A stretch of 64,000 nucleotides of DNA from positions 2,108,001 to 2,172,000 of the forward strand of contig OZ241345.1 in NCBI GenBank assembly GCA_965200175.1, read 5' to 3'. Position 1 is the stretch's first letter. The number at the start of each line of letters is the position of its first letter. Position numbers and translations under genes: made by a program. Shown here piece by piece: positions 41,519-53,147 of the stretch. Source of the stretch: Azophilus sp026709365. Its GTDB lineage: Bacteria; Pseudomonadota; Gammaproteobacteria; Pseudomonadales; Azotimanducaceae. The notes beneath the pieces are model-generated. The model searched no databases, was not told the origin of the DNA, and was given only the letters and a program-made list of their open reading frames with translations.

Positions 41519-44500
41519 ATGCCCAACGCAACCGCGGCGCCCGCCACGAGGCGGGCTTGGAAGCCAGCCATTGACTTTCCCGGCGAGTTGCCGATCAGTC
41601 GGCACGTCGCGGAAGTCGAGGACGCGCTGAGGCTTTGCCAAGTGGTGATCGTGGCTGGCGAAACCGGCTCCGGCAAGACCACCCAACTGCCGAAGGTCTG
41701 CTTGCGGGCGGGCTTGGGCCGCAAGGCCCTGATCGGCCACACCCAACCCAGGCGCATTGCCGCCCGCACCACCGCGACGCGCATCGCCCACGAGCTCAAG
41801 GTCGAGCTCGGCCAAGAGGTTGGCTTTGCGGTGCGCTTCACCGACCGGGTGGCGGAATCGACCGCCATCAAGGTGATGACCGACGGCTTGCTGCTCAGCG
41901 AGGTCCGCAGTGACCGCAGGCTTTCCCGGTACGAGGCCATCATCGTGGACGAGGCCCACGAGCGCAGCCTGAACATCGACTTCCTGCTCGGCTACCTGAA
42001 GCAACTGCTCCCCAAGCGCCAGGACCTAAAGCTCATCATCACCAGCGCAACCATCGATGTGGACCGCTTCGCGAAGCATTTTGGCGATGCACCGGTCATC
42101 AAGGTGAGCGGCCGCGGCCATCCGGTCGAGACCCGCCACTTGGAACCCGGCGAGGATGAGCAGGCCGACCTGCTCCGGGCCATCAAGGCCATTGAGGCGG
42201 CGCCCCGGCGCGCCGCCCAGGACCTGCTCATCTTCCAGACCGGCGAGCGGGAGATATTCGAGTCGGCCAAGTTTCTGCGCAAGGCGCTGGGCGGCCGCTT
42301 TGAGATTCTGCCGCTCTACGCCCGGCTTTCCGCGAACGACCAGCAGCGGGTGTTCCAACCGGGCGCCGCGCGGCGCATCGTGCTCGCCACCAACGTCGCG
42401 GAGACCTCGATCACCGTGCCCAACATCGGCTTCGTCGTGGACCCCGGCAAGGCGCGCGTCAACCGCTACAGCTACCGCTCCAAGCTGCAGCAGCTGCCCA
42501 TCGAGCCCATCTCCCAAGCCAGCGCCGACCAGCGCCGGGGCCGTTGCGGACGCCTCGGCCCGGGGCTCTGCATTCGCCTTTACACCGAGGCGGACCATGC
42601 GGGACGCCCGGCCTACGCCGACCCGGAAATCAAGCGGGTGAACCTCGCCTCGGTGGTGCTGCAAATGCGGGCGTTCGGCCTCGGCGACATCGAGCGCTTC
42701 CCCTTTCTCGATCCTCCCGAGCCCAAGGCGATCAAGGATGCGCTGACGCTGCTGCATGAACTCGGCGCCCTGATCGACGGCAAGCTCACCGCCGAGGGCC
42801 GGGCCATGGCCCGCCTGCCGCTGGATCCACGCCTGGGCCGCATGCTCATGGCCGCCGCCCGGTTCGGGGCGCTGCGCGAGGTCGGCATCATCGCCGCGGC
42901 GCTGGCCGTCCCCGACCCGCGGGAGCGGCCCTTGAACGCCAGCGCCCAAGCCGATCAAGCCCACGCCGCCTTCGCCGACCGGCGCTCCGACTTCATGGCC
43001 GCCCTCAACCTGTGGGATTGGCTGGAGCGGACCCGCCAAGGCAGCACCCGACGCGCCTTCACGGCGGCGCTGAAAGCGGCCTTCCTCAACCCGGCGCGGG
43101 TCCGGGAGTGGCGCGAGGTGCATCGCCAACTGCTGACCGTGCAACAGCAGCTGGGGCTGCGGCTCAACCCAAAGGCCGCCGACTACGCGAACATCCACCG
43201 GGCTCTGCTGCAGGGCGCCTTGAGCCTCGTGGCCCGCCATGAGGAGCGCGGCGCCTACCTCGGCGCGCGCCATCTGAAGCTGCGGATTTTCCCAGGCTCC
43301 TGCTTGGCCGGACGCACGCCGCCGTGGATCATGGCGGCGGAAGTGAGCGAAACCCAAAGGGTCTATGCCCGCAACGCCGCCGTCATCGAGGCGCACTGGC
43401 TGGAGACGGCCGCCAGCCACCTGCTGCGCCGCACCTACAGCGACCCGCATTGGAGCGCCAAGCGCGGCGAGGCGATGGCTTTTGAGACGGTGCTGCTCTA
43501 CGGCCTGAAGATCGTCGAGCGCCGCCCGGTGCGCTACGCCCCCATTGACGGGGTGGCGGCTCGGCAAATGCTCATTCGCGACGGCTTGGTCGGCGGCGGT
43601 TTGGGCGAGGGCGCACCCCTCCCCTTCCTGGAGCACAACCGGCGCTTGGCCACCGAGATTCTCGATTGGGAGGAGCAGGGCAGGCGGCGGGACCTGCTGG
43701 CATCCGAGGCCGATCAATGCGCCTTCTACGAGCAACGGCTGCCGGCGCGCGTGACCGGTCTTCGGTCACTGCAAAACTGGCTCGACCAAGGCGGCGAGGG
43801 TGCCGACGGCAGCTTGAGAATGGCCCGCGACGACCTGCTGAGCGGCGACGCCGGTCCCGCGCCCGACGACTATCCCGCACGGCTCCAACTGGCCGGAACC
43901 GAACTGCGCCTGCACTACCGCTTCGCACCGGGCGAGGCCGACGACGGCGTCAACGTGGACGTGCCCTTGGGCATCCTGCAAGCCATCGACGGGGAGGCCT
44001 TGGAATGGACGGTGCCCGGTTTCCTGCCGGGGCTGGTGGAGGCCTGGCTGCGCAGCCTGCCCAAGGCGATGCGCCGGCAGCTCGCCCCCATCGCCCAAGC
44101 CGCGCAGCGAATCACGCCCGCTCTGGCCGCTCCCGGCTGCTACCGCCAAAGCCCCTTTCGAGCAGCGCTGGCCGACGCCGTCGCGCAACAGCTTGGCGTG
44201 CGCATCGCGCCGTCGGCTTGGAGCCGGGCGCAGGTTCCGGCGCATTTGCTGATGAACGTTCGCGTCATCGACGAGCGCGGCGCGCTGCTCGCCCAAGGCC
44301 GGGAACTGGCGGCCCTGCAGCGGCGATTCCTCAAGCAGGCACGGACGCAAGTTGCCGGAGGGTTCGCCCGTCAACTCGAACGCGACGGCCTCACCGCCTT
44401 CCCCGATCAGGGCGTACCCGCTGAGGCGGCGCTGGGCGCTGGCGCCGACGCCTTGGCGGGCTATCCAGCGCTCGTTGACCGGGGCGATGCGGTTGCCCTG

Positions 44501-45259
44501 CGCCTCTGCGCCACCCGCATGGAGCAAGCCGAGGCCAACCGGACCGGCTATTCCCGCTTGGCTTGGCTCGTCCTGGGCAAGCCACGGCGTTTCTTCGAGC
44601 GCGAGATCCTCAAGGCACCGGCCCTCGTGGAGCATGCCTCGGCGATCGGGGGATCCCGCCAAATGGTCAATTCCGTCCTGCTGGCGGCGGCTTGGCGCTG
44701 CTATTTTGAGAACCGGCCCCTGCCCGCCACGAAGGCAGCCTACGACGCGCTGCTCAAGGCCGAGCGGCCCAGGCTCGCCGACGCCTTCAATGAGACCGTC
44801 AGCCACCTTGGGGACATCCTGCAAGCCCGAGCCCAAGTCGTCGCCCGCGCGAAGAGCTTGACCTCCCCCGCCTTCCACGCCGCCCGCGACGATGTGACCG
44901 ACCAAGTGCAAGCACTGACCCCGCCTGACCTGCTGCAGCGCACCCCCAGCCTGCGGCTGCCCGATCTGGCCCGTTTCCTGCGGGCCGCCGACCACCGCCT
45001 GGCCAAGCTCCAAGGCCATGCGCAACGCGACGCCGCGCGCATGGCTCAAGTCAAGGCCTTTGCGGCGCGCCTTTCCCAACTTTCTGAGCTTCGCGAATCA
45101 GAACGCCACGCCGAGGGGAAGTGGCGCGAACTGCACTTCGACCTGGAGGAGTTGCGGGTGGCGCTGTTCGCCGAGCCGCTGGCAAAAAAAGGCATGACTT
45201 CGGTGGCAAAGATGGAGCGGCGTCTGGCTGAGGCGGAAACGGAGGCCGGATTGCGCTAA
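41519..45259 (+). CDS. hrpA: ATP-dependent RNA helicase HrpA
   Basis: The 1246-residue DEAH-box helicase has motif I GETGSGKTTQ (about 46-55), motif II DEAH (VDEAHERSLNIDF), motif III SATID, motif V TNVAETSITVP and motif VI QRRGRCGRLGPG, then the winged-helix/ratchet and OB domains and the long C-terminal DUF3418 region typical of HrpA. HrpA acts on stalled or collided ribosomes. The ATG at 41519 lies 20 bases after the VWA gene; an in-frame reading from 41363 would overlap that gene by 135 bases and is rejected. The codon use matches neighbours. Confidence 0.95.
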   Translation: MPNATAAPATRRAWKPAIDFPGELPISRHVAEVEDALRLCQVVIVAGETGSGKTTQLPKVCLRAGLGRKALIGHTQPRRIAARTTATRIAHELKVELGQEVGFAVRFTDRVAESTAIKVMTDGLLLSEVRSDRRLSRYEAIIVDEAHERSLNIDFLLGYLKQLLPKRQDLKLIITSATIDVDRFAKHFGDAPVIKVSGRGHPVETRHLEPGEDEQADLLRAIKAIEAAPRRAAQDLLIFQTGEREIFESAKFLRKALGGRFEILPLYARLSANDQQRVFQPGAARRIVLATNVAETSITVPNIGFVVDPGKARVNRYSYRSKLQQLPIEPISQASADQRRGRCGRLGPGLCIRLYTEADHAGRPAYADPEIKRVNLASVVLQMRAFGLGDIERFPFLDPPEPKAIKDALTLLHELGALIDGKLTAEGRAMARLPLDPRLGRMLMAAARFGALREVGIIAAALAVPDPRERPLNASAQADQAHAAFADRRSDFMAALNLWDWLERTRQGSTRRAFTAALKAAFLNPARVREWREVHRQLLTVQQQLGLRLNPKAADYANIHRALLQGALSLVARHEERGAYLGARHLKLRIFPGSCLAGRTPPWIMAAEVSETQRVYARNAAVIEAHWLETAASHLLRRTYSDPHWSAKRGEAMAFETVLLYGLKIVERRPVRYAPIDGVAARQMLIRDGLVGGGLGEGAPLPFLEHNRRLATEILDWEEQGRRRDLLASEADQCAFYEQRLPARVTGLRSLQNWLDQGGEGADGSLRMARDDLLSGDAGPAPDDYPARLQLAGTELRLHYRFAPGEADDGVNVDVPLGILQAIDGEALEWTVPGFLPGLVEAWLRSLPKAMRRQLAPIAQAAQRITPALAAPGCYRQSPFRAALADAVAQQLGVRIAPSAWSRAQVPAHLLMNVRVIDERGALLAQGRELAALQRRFLKQARTQVAGGFARQLERDGLTAFPDQGVPAEAALGAGADALAGYPALVDRGDAVALRLCATRMEQAEANRTGYSRLAWLVLGKPRRFFEREILKAPALVEHASAIGGSRQMVNSVLLAAAWRCYFENRPLPATKAAYDALLKAERPRLADAFNETVSHLGDILQARAQVVARAKSLTSPAFHAARDDVTDQVQALTPPDLLQRTPSLRLPDLARFLRAADHRLAKLQGHAQRDAARMAQVKAFAARLSQLSELRESERHAEGKWRELHFDLEELRVALFAEPLAKKGMTSVAKMERRLAEAETEAGLR

Positions 45260-45330
45260 GAGCAAGATCCGCCCGGCGACAATTCCAATTGGAGACAAGG
45301 GAACGACCCCCTTCGTGCGGACGCATCAGA

Positions 45331-45527
45331 ACAGCCATTCTCACTTTGGATTAAATCCACCCTCCGTCACCCAATCGAGGGCGGGACGCTCCAGCGCCGA
45401 ACCCCTCGGAGCGAGATAAGGGCGTCCCGCCCTCGATTGGAAACGCGCAGGGACAACAAAGCGGGTTTGCACACCCATTCAGTATCGGCTGAAGCATGTT
45501 TACAGGCATGAATGAGAATTGCTGGCA
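45331..45527. repeat. REP-like element, family C (copy 5) with outer inverted repeats
   Basis: The core, 45371-45440, has 19-base perfect arms, CCAATCGAGGGCGGGACGC and its complement. An outer pair, GCCATTCTCACTTTGG (from about 45334) and the complement-like ATGAATGAGAATTGCTGGC (to 45525), is shared with copy 7 at 55542-55677. A single outer end (GCAGCAATTCTCATT) also occurs at 47273-47287. Confidence 0.7.
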
Positions 45528-45562
45528 TCCGAAGCACTGCCGGGCGGGGACGCGAAGCCGCA

Positions 45563-45571
45563 TGGTATGAT
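45563..45571 (+). promoter_or_regulatory. Extended -10 promoter of the AAA/PD-(D/E)XK gene
   Basis: TGGTATGAT (45563-45571) is an extended -10 (TGnTATGAT), 29 bases before the ATG at 45601. No -35 hexamer is recognisable, as is usual for this promoter type. Confidence 0.4.
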
Positions 45572-45600
45572 TTTCGGCACTTCAGCGATGCGCCTAGGCC

Positions 45601-47169
45601 ATGAACCGCCTGCAGCTTCCCATCGGCATCCAGAGCTTTCGCACACTGCGGGAAGAAGGCTGCTACTACGTTGACAAGACCCCCTTGATCCACAGCCTGA
45701 CAAGCTCAGGGCGGCACTACTTCCTCTCCCGCCCGCGCCGCTTCGGCAAGAGCCTGCTGATCGACACCCTGCATGAGCTGTTTTCAGGCAGCGAACCATT
45801 GTTTCGCGGCCTCGCCATCCACGAAACCTGGGACTGGTCCGCCAAGCATCCGGTTGTGCGGCTGAGCTTCGACGGCAAGCACAGCGAACCGGGGGACCTC
45901 GAAGCCGACGTTCACGCCCAACTCGCGATCGCCGAACGCGACGCTGGCCTTTCGTCGGCTGCGGGCGCGATGACGGGCCCCGCCCGCCTGCGGGACCTGC
46001 TCGACCGCCTGCATCGCAAAGCGGGCCGGCAGGTGGTTGTGCTCGTCGATGAGTACGACAAGCCGATCCTCGACGTGCTGGACAAACCGGAGATGGCCAA
46101 CGCCAACCGGGACTACCTGCGGGGCTTCTACGGCGTCATCAAGGGCTGCGCCCACTTGGTCCGCTTCGTCTTCGTAACCGGCATCAGCATGTTCACCAAG
46201 GTCAGCCTGTTCTCCGGCCTCAACAATCTGGAGAACATCAGCCTGAATTCAAAGTACGCAGCCATCTGCGGCTACACCGACGCAGACCTTGACCGGGTGT
46301 TCGCGGCGGAGCTTGAGGGCTTGGACCGCGACGAGATACGCCTTTGGTACAACGGCTACCACTGGCTGGGGGCGGAGCGTCTCTACAACCCGTTCGATAT
46401 CCTGCTGCTCTTCAGGAGCCGGGAGTTCGAGGCGCACTGGTACGAGACCGGGACGCCGAACATGCTGTACCGGCAGATCGAGCAGGAGGGCGTTAACCCC
46501 ATGTCGCTGGAGAACGCCGTGGCTGACGCGGGACTGCTGTCGAAGTTCGACATCGGGGACATCGACCTGCGGGCGCTGATGTTCCAAGCAGGCTACCTGA
46601 CGATCACCGGAGAGGAGCGGCGCAGGACGCGGACACTGTACCGGCTCGGCTATCCCAACCTGGAAGTGCGTCATAGCATGGCCCACGGGCTGCTGGAGCA
46701 TGTGACGCGGCGCGCCTTCGAAGCCGAGGAGCACGGCGATGCTCTGATGGACCTGCTGGCGGCCAACGACTTCGAGGGCTTCCGCGAGCGGCTCAAGGCA
46801 TACTTGGCCGGGGTGCCGCATCAGTGGTATGACGCCAGCGGCATCGATCGCTTCGAGGCGCACTACGCGAGCCTGCTGTACTTGAGCTTCCGCGCCATCG
46901 GGGTCGATCTGGTAGTGGAGGATTCCTCCAGCCGGGGCCGTGCCGACATGACGGTGTTCCATGACGGCCAGGTTTTCGTGCTGGAGTTTAAGATGGCCGG
47001 AGAGGGGGAGGCGCCGGAGGCAGCGCTGGATCGCGCGCTCCGGCAGATGCGTGAACGTCGCTACGCCGAAAAGTACCGGGACCGCAACGGGCCGGTCCAT
47101 TTGGTTGCGGCGGTCTTCGGCCGCGGGGAGCGCAACCTGCTCGCGCTGCGGGCCGAACCCTTCTGCTGA
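45601..47169 (+). CDS. AAA-ATPase-like protein with C-terminal PD-(D/E)XK nuclease domain
   Basis: The 522-residue protein begins LPIGIQSFRTLREEGCYYVDKT, then a P-loop variant SRPRRFGKSLLI (43-54), Walker B VVVLVDEYDKPI (near 150) and VTGISMFTKVSLFSGLNNL. This is the AAA-ATPase_like (PF09820) arrangement. The C-terminal domain has GRADMTVFHDGQVFVLEFKM (about 450-470), a PD-(D/E)XK nuclease signature (PDDEXK_9). Such genes are numerous, often multicopy, in host-associated bacteria and Bacteroidota; their role is unknown. It has its own promoter. Confidence 0.9.
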   Translation: MNRLQLPIGIQSFRTLREEGCYYVDKTPLIHSLTSSGRHYFLSRPRRFGKSLLIDTLHELFSGSEPLFRGLAIHETWDWSAKHPVVRLSFDGKHSEPGDLEADVHAQLAIAERDAGLSSAAGAMTGPARLRDLLDRLHRKAGRQVVVLVDEYDKPILDVLDKPEMANANRDYLRGFYGVIKGCAHLVRFVFVTGISMFTKVSLFSGLNNLENISLNSKYAAICGYTDADLDRVFAAELEGLDRDEIRLWYNGYHWLGAERLYNPFDILLLFRSREFEAHWYETGTPNMLYRQIEQEGVNPMSLENAVADAGLLSKFDIGDIDLRALMFQAGYLTITGEERRRTRTLYRLGYPNLEVRHSMAHGLLEHVTRRAFEAEEHGDALMDLLAANDFEGFRERLKAYLAGVPHQWYDASGIDRFEAHYASLLYLSFRAIGVDLVVEDSSSRGRADMTVFHDGQVFVLEFKMAGEGEAPEAALDRALRQMRERRYAEKYRDRNGPVHLVAAVFGRGERNLLALRAEPFC

Positions 47170-47327
47170 GGTTCCTAGGCGCAACCAAGCGGGAAGCCGG
47201 TTCAAACTGGACGAGGCGCGCAACAGCAGGCCAGCCCGCCGAGGCGGCAAGGAGGCGCAAACCATGTTGAGAGCAGCAATTCTCATTCCAGCCAGTGACC
47301 GCTTGGCCGCCGTTGAGAGAATATCCA

Positions 47328-47356
47328 TTGACGCCCCGACACCTGCTCACTAGAAT
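47328..47356 (+). promoter_or_regulatory. Promoter of tRNA-Glu
   Basis: TTGACG (47328-47333), a 17-base spacer and TAGAAT (47351-47356) match the sigma70 consensus well. A GC-rich discriminator (GCGC) follows, and the tRNA begins 17 bases downstream of the -10, consistent with stringent control of a stable RNA. Confidence 0.75.
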
Positions 47357-47373
47357 GCGCTTCTCGCCGCAAA

Positions 47374-47449
47374 GTCCCCTTCGTCTAGAGGCCTAGGACT
47401 CCAGGTTTTCATCCTGGCAACAGGGGTTCGACTCCCCTAGGGGACGCCA
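47374..47449 (+). tRNA. tRNA-Glu (anticodon UUC)
   Basis: The 76-base gene folds into a full cloverleaf: acceptor GTCCCCT with AGGGGAC, anticodon stem CCAGG/CCTGG with the loop TTTTCAT (anticodon TTC), and T-arm AGGGG-TTCGACT-CCCCT. The 3' CCA is encoded. It is a single gene with its own promoter and no neighbouring tRNA. Confidence 0.97.
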
Positions 47450-47461
47450 CTCATTCAATTT

Positions 47462-47485
47462 AATCTATTGAAAAATTAATAGATT
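47462..47485 (+). terminator. AT-rich hairpin downstream of tRNA-Glu, possible terminator
   Basis: AATCTATT (47462-47469) and its exact complement AATAGATT (47478-47485) form an 8-base stem with an 8-base loop, 12 bases after the tRNA. A short T-rich stretch follows. The stem is AU-only, so it would be a weak terminator. The surrounding 50 bases are unusually AT-rich for this genome. Nothing else is seen up to 47719. Confidence 0.35.
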
Positions 47486-47719
47486 TATTGCGAAGTTTCT
47501 TGGTAGTTCCCACTTCAGTTCCCCCAAGCTGCATTTCTGCTTCCGTCGGTTGCGCAGCGGCGGACGCAAGATTGGGAAACGCTGCCCAGCACCTCCTCAC
47601 CCCGCCATCGCCAGTTCCATTGAGTTCACGGGCTTAAGCTCCTTGGGCTGGCGACGGCGCCCAAGTGGCGAAAACGTTAGGGAAACGCATAATAGCCGCC
47701 AAACCGAAGAGTTGAAGCC

Positions 47720-48586
47720 ATGTCCTACGCCCATCCCGAATACCTGATCTCACCCGCCGAACTGGCCGCGGACTTGGACGGCCGGCGCGTTCTGGATGCC
47801 ACGGTGTTTCTCAGTCCGGCGCCCAAGGGCGGCTATCGGGCCGAGTCGGGGCTGGCGCGATTCCAGGAGGGGCACATCCCCGGCGCGCTGTTTCTCGATC
47901 TCATTGGCGATGCATCCGACACTTCCACCGGCTTGGGCTTCACCCTGCCGCCGGTTGCGCAGCTGGAGCGGCTGTTCGCCCGCCTGGGCATCTGCAACGA
48001 CACCGAAGTCGTGCTCTACAGCAGCGGGCACCTCATGTGGGCCACCCGCGCCTGGTGGCTGCTGCGCTATTGCGGGCACCGACGGGCACGGGTGCTCAAC
48101 GGCGGCCTGAAGGCTTGGCGGGACGACGGCCACCCCCTGTCAACGGACGCGGCAAGCCATCCCCAAGGAGCCTTCAAGGCCACTCCCGATGCGTCGGCAT
48201 TTGCGGATCGCGATGCGGTGCTCGCCGCGATCGGCGATGGCGGCGTTTGCACGGTCAATGCGCTCTCGCCGCAGGTGTACGCCGGCGAGGGCGACTTCAG
48301 CTACGGGCGCAAGGGCCACATCGCCGGAAGCCTCAACCTGCACTATGAGGAGCTGCTCGAAGACGGCTGCTTCAAGGACGGCGAGGCCCTGCGCAGGGCG
48401 CTGAACGCCAGAGGCGTGCTCACAGCGCCCCAAGTGATCGCCTACTGCGGCGGCGGCATCTCCGCCACCATCGACGCCTTCGCCTGCCTGCTGTGCGGCA
48501 AGGAGGAGGTGGCGGTGTATGACGGCTCCATGGCGGAATGGGTGCGCGATGAGTCCCTGCCGATGGAAACCGGGGCACAGCCCTAG
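47720..48586 (+). CDS. sseA: Rhodanese-type sulfurtransferase (3-mercaptopyruvate/thiosulfate)
   Basis: The 288-residue protein has two rhodanese domains: an inactive N-terminal one (about 8-140, with GHIPGALFLDLIGDASDTST) and a C-terminal one with the catalytic Cys243 in YCGGGISA. The CGxGxS loop is closer to mercaptopyruvate sulfurtransferases (CGSGVT) than to thiosulfate ones (CRKGVT). It is probably cytoplasmic. The next gene starts 20 bases downstream and may be cotranscribed. CATAAT (47688-47693) upstream could be a -10 box. Confidence 0.88.
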   Translation: MSYAHPEYLISPAELAADLDGRRVLDATVFLSPAPKGGYRAESGLARFQEGHIPGALFLDLIGDASDTSTGLGFTLPPVAQLERLFARLGICNDTEVVLYSSGHLMWATRAWWLLRYCGHRRARVLNGGLKAWRDDGHPLSTDAASHPQGAFKATPDASAFADRDAVLAAIGDGGVCTVNALSPQVYAGEGDFSYGRKGHIAGSLNLHYEELLEDGCFKDGEALRRALNARGVLTAPQVIAYCGGGISATIDAFACLLCGKEEVAVYDGSMAEWVRDESLPMETGAQP

Positions 48587-48606
48587 GCGGAGCGAGCCAG
48601 CCCCCG

Positions 48607-49299
48607 TTGTCCAGCCCGGCCCGCATCGGCGAACTGAACGAGCGGTCCCTGCACCGCACTCTAAAGGCGCTTTACGCGGCGCCCGGCAGCTTGAGCGAGC
48701 AGCTCATCGACGGCTACGTGGTCGATGTGCTCACGGACACGCGAGTCATCGAAATCCACACCGGCGGCTTCTCCCGCCTGAAGCGGAAACTGCCACGCCT
48801 GCTGGAAAGCCACGCGGTCACCTTGGTGCATCCGATCGCCAAGGATCGTTTCATCGTCAGACAGGCCGAGCGCGCGGCGGTTGGCGTGACCCGCCGCAAG
48901 TCCCCGAAACACGGCTCCGTGTTCAGCGTCTTCGCCGGCTTGGCCAGCATTCCCAAGCTCCTTGCCCATCCCAACTTCACATTGGAGGCCGTCATCACCG
49001 TCGAAGAGGAGATCCGCGTCCCCAACCCCCGCCGCAACCGGCGTCGGGGCGGCTGGACCGCCATCGACCGCCGTCTGGTTGAGGTGCTGGAAACCCACCG
49101 CATCGAATCCATGGACGACCTGTTCGCCCTGCTCGACGCCAGCCTGCCGGAGGCCTTCACCACCGCCGAGTTGGCATCCGCGATGCAAGCCCCCCGGCGT
49201 CTGGGCCAGCAGGCGGCCTTCTGCCTGCGCGAGGCCGGCATTGTGGAAATTTGCGGCAAGGTCGGCAACGCACTGCGCTACCGACGCTGCAGCCGCTAG
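48607..49299 (+). CDS. Conserved protein of unknown function with PD-(D/E)XK-like N-terminus
   Basis: The 230-residue protein starts with TTG. The N-terminal half (about 8-85) has LNERSLHRTLKALYAAPGSL, then IDGYVVDVLTDTRVIEIHTGGFSRLKRKLPRLL-type residues, where an Asp followed by Glu-Ile-His-Thr resembles the core of PD-(D/E)XK nucleases (the last Lys replaced). The middle is basic (RRNRRRGG). The C-terminal third (about 155-228) is predicted helical, winged-helix-like (FTTAELASAM and RLGQQAAFCLREAGIVE). I do not recognise a named function; nucleic-acid binding is a guess. It follows the sulfurtransferase by 20 bases. Confidence 0.75.
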   Translation: MSSPARIGELNERSLHRTLKALYAAPGSLSEQLIDGYVVDVLTDTRVIEIHTGGFSRLKRKLPRLLESHAVTLVHPIAKDRFIVRQAERAAVGVTRRKSPKHGSVFSVFAGLASIPKLLAHPNFTLEAVITVEEEIRVPNPRRNRRRGGWTAIDRRLVEVLETHRIESMDDLFALLDASLPEAFTTAELASAMQAPRRLGQQAAFCLREAGIVEICGKVGNALRYRRCSR

Positions 49300-49526
49300 G
49301 CCGCGAGCGCTTTGCCATCCTGCGGCATGAGCTTGTCGCGACTCATTGATGGTGTTGGGCTTCGGGAACTGAGTCCTCCGGCGTGCGGAACGGACGGTCG
49401 CACGTAAAGCACAGAGATCGGACGATATCCGGATCGAGGCGCCTCAACAGGAATGCGGCGCGGCGGATTTTGTGGCAGGCGCCCTGTCGCGTGTTTTGGG
49501 TCGTGCAGGCGGAACGGTTGGTCAAG

Positions 49527-52217
<2,691 letters not shown>

Positions 52218-52588
52218 GGCGGCGTCCTTGTTCTGCCCGCATGGGCCGGATGGATGGAAAACCGCGTATTTTGCCCTAAAACCGCAGCGCTTCGGAGGCG
52301 CTACGCCAAAGCAGTGGATCAGCTTGGCTCAGGTCATTGTCGTGATTCAGTCGAGGGCGGAAACTCGCTCCGGGGATCCCGCCGGAAGCGGGCGTCTCGC
52401 CCAGCAGCGAGCGGCCTCCTGGGTTGCTTGCTCACACACGCGCACAGTCCACAGCGAACTGCCCGGCAATGGATGGAGGGCCGAGCCGCCCCCGATTGAA
52501 GTCCGCATGGCTTCGGAAGGGGGCGGGACGGCCTCGTCCCGGCACAGCGGGGTTGGAGCCGCCGCCAGCGGGCGGCGGCCCCATGCCG
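52218..52588. other. Intergenic region between acnA and hsp20
   Basis: The 371 bases contain family C element 6 (from 52352, left arm CGAGGGCGGAAACTCGCTCC, right arm degenerate to about 52402). The promoter of acnA must lie near 52220-52270, but no clear hexamers are seen. No gene. Confidence 0.6.
52352..52402. repeat. REP-like palindromic element, family C (copy 6, degenerate)
   Basis: The left arm is well kept; the right arm has only GGAAGCGGGCGTCTCGCCC. Same family as 8250-8324. Confidence 0.6.
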
Positions 52589-53014
52589 TCAATGCACTTG
52601 GACGGGAATGGCGCGGGGCGTTGCCTGCTCGCGCTTGCGCACCTTCAGGCGCAGCACGCCATCCTTGGCGGAGGCGTCAATGGCCTCCTCGTCCACGTCC
52701 TCCGGCAGCCGGAAACTGCGGGAGAACTTGCCGAAGCGCCGCTCCACCCGATGGCGCCGACCATCGGCCAAGTCCTCGCAGCGGCGCTCGCCGCTCACGG
52801 TGAGCACCGAGTCCTTGACCGTCACGGCGATGTCATCGCTCGCCACGGCCGGCAGCTCCACGTCAATGAGGTAAGCGTCCGCGGCTTCGGCGATGTCCAC
52901 CGGCGGCAGCCAGCCGGTCGCCTCGGGGGCTTGGGTGCGGGAGGCCCAGCGGCCGCCCAGTGGGTTGATGAATCCATCAAACTCGCGAAGGGGGTTCCAG
53001 TTGACCAGGTTCAC
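52589..53014 (-). CDS. Hsp20/IbpA-family small heat-shock protein
   Basis: The 141-residue protein has the alpha-crystallin domain (about 38-130): PPVDIAEAADAYLIDVELPA, then LTVSGERR, FSRSFRLPEDVD and the strand KDGVLRLKVRK, with the C-terminal anchor IPVQV (IxI/V-like). It holds unfolded proteins for ClpB/DnaK. The start is GTG at 53014, preceded by AAGGAG at 7 bases; upstream in-frame codons are out of family. Probably heat regulated, though no sigma32 promoter was identified. Confidence 0.93.
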   Translation of the reverse strand: MNLVNWNPLREFDGFINPLGGRWASRTQAPEATGWLPPVDIAEAADAYLIDVELPAVASDDIAVTVKDSVLTVSGERRCEDLADGRRHRVERRFGKFSRSFRLPEDVDEEAIDASAKDGVLRLKVRKREQATPRAIPVQVH

Positions 53015-53147
53015 TTTCGTCTCCTTGTGTTGGCTCGGCTTAACGCCGCGACAAGGCAAAGATGGGGGCCACCAGCGGAATTCAAAGATCTTGAAAACGA
53101 ATTCTTTGTCCCCAATAGGGTCGAATCGCGTTTGCGCAACGGGCGCG

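Larger units (their letters stand above)
45260..45600. other. Intergenic region between hrpA and the AAA/PD-(D/E)XK gene
   Basis: The 341 bases hold family C element 5 with outer inverted repeats, and the promoter of the next gene. No gene is seen. Confidence 0.6.
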
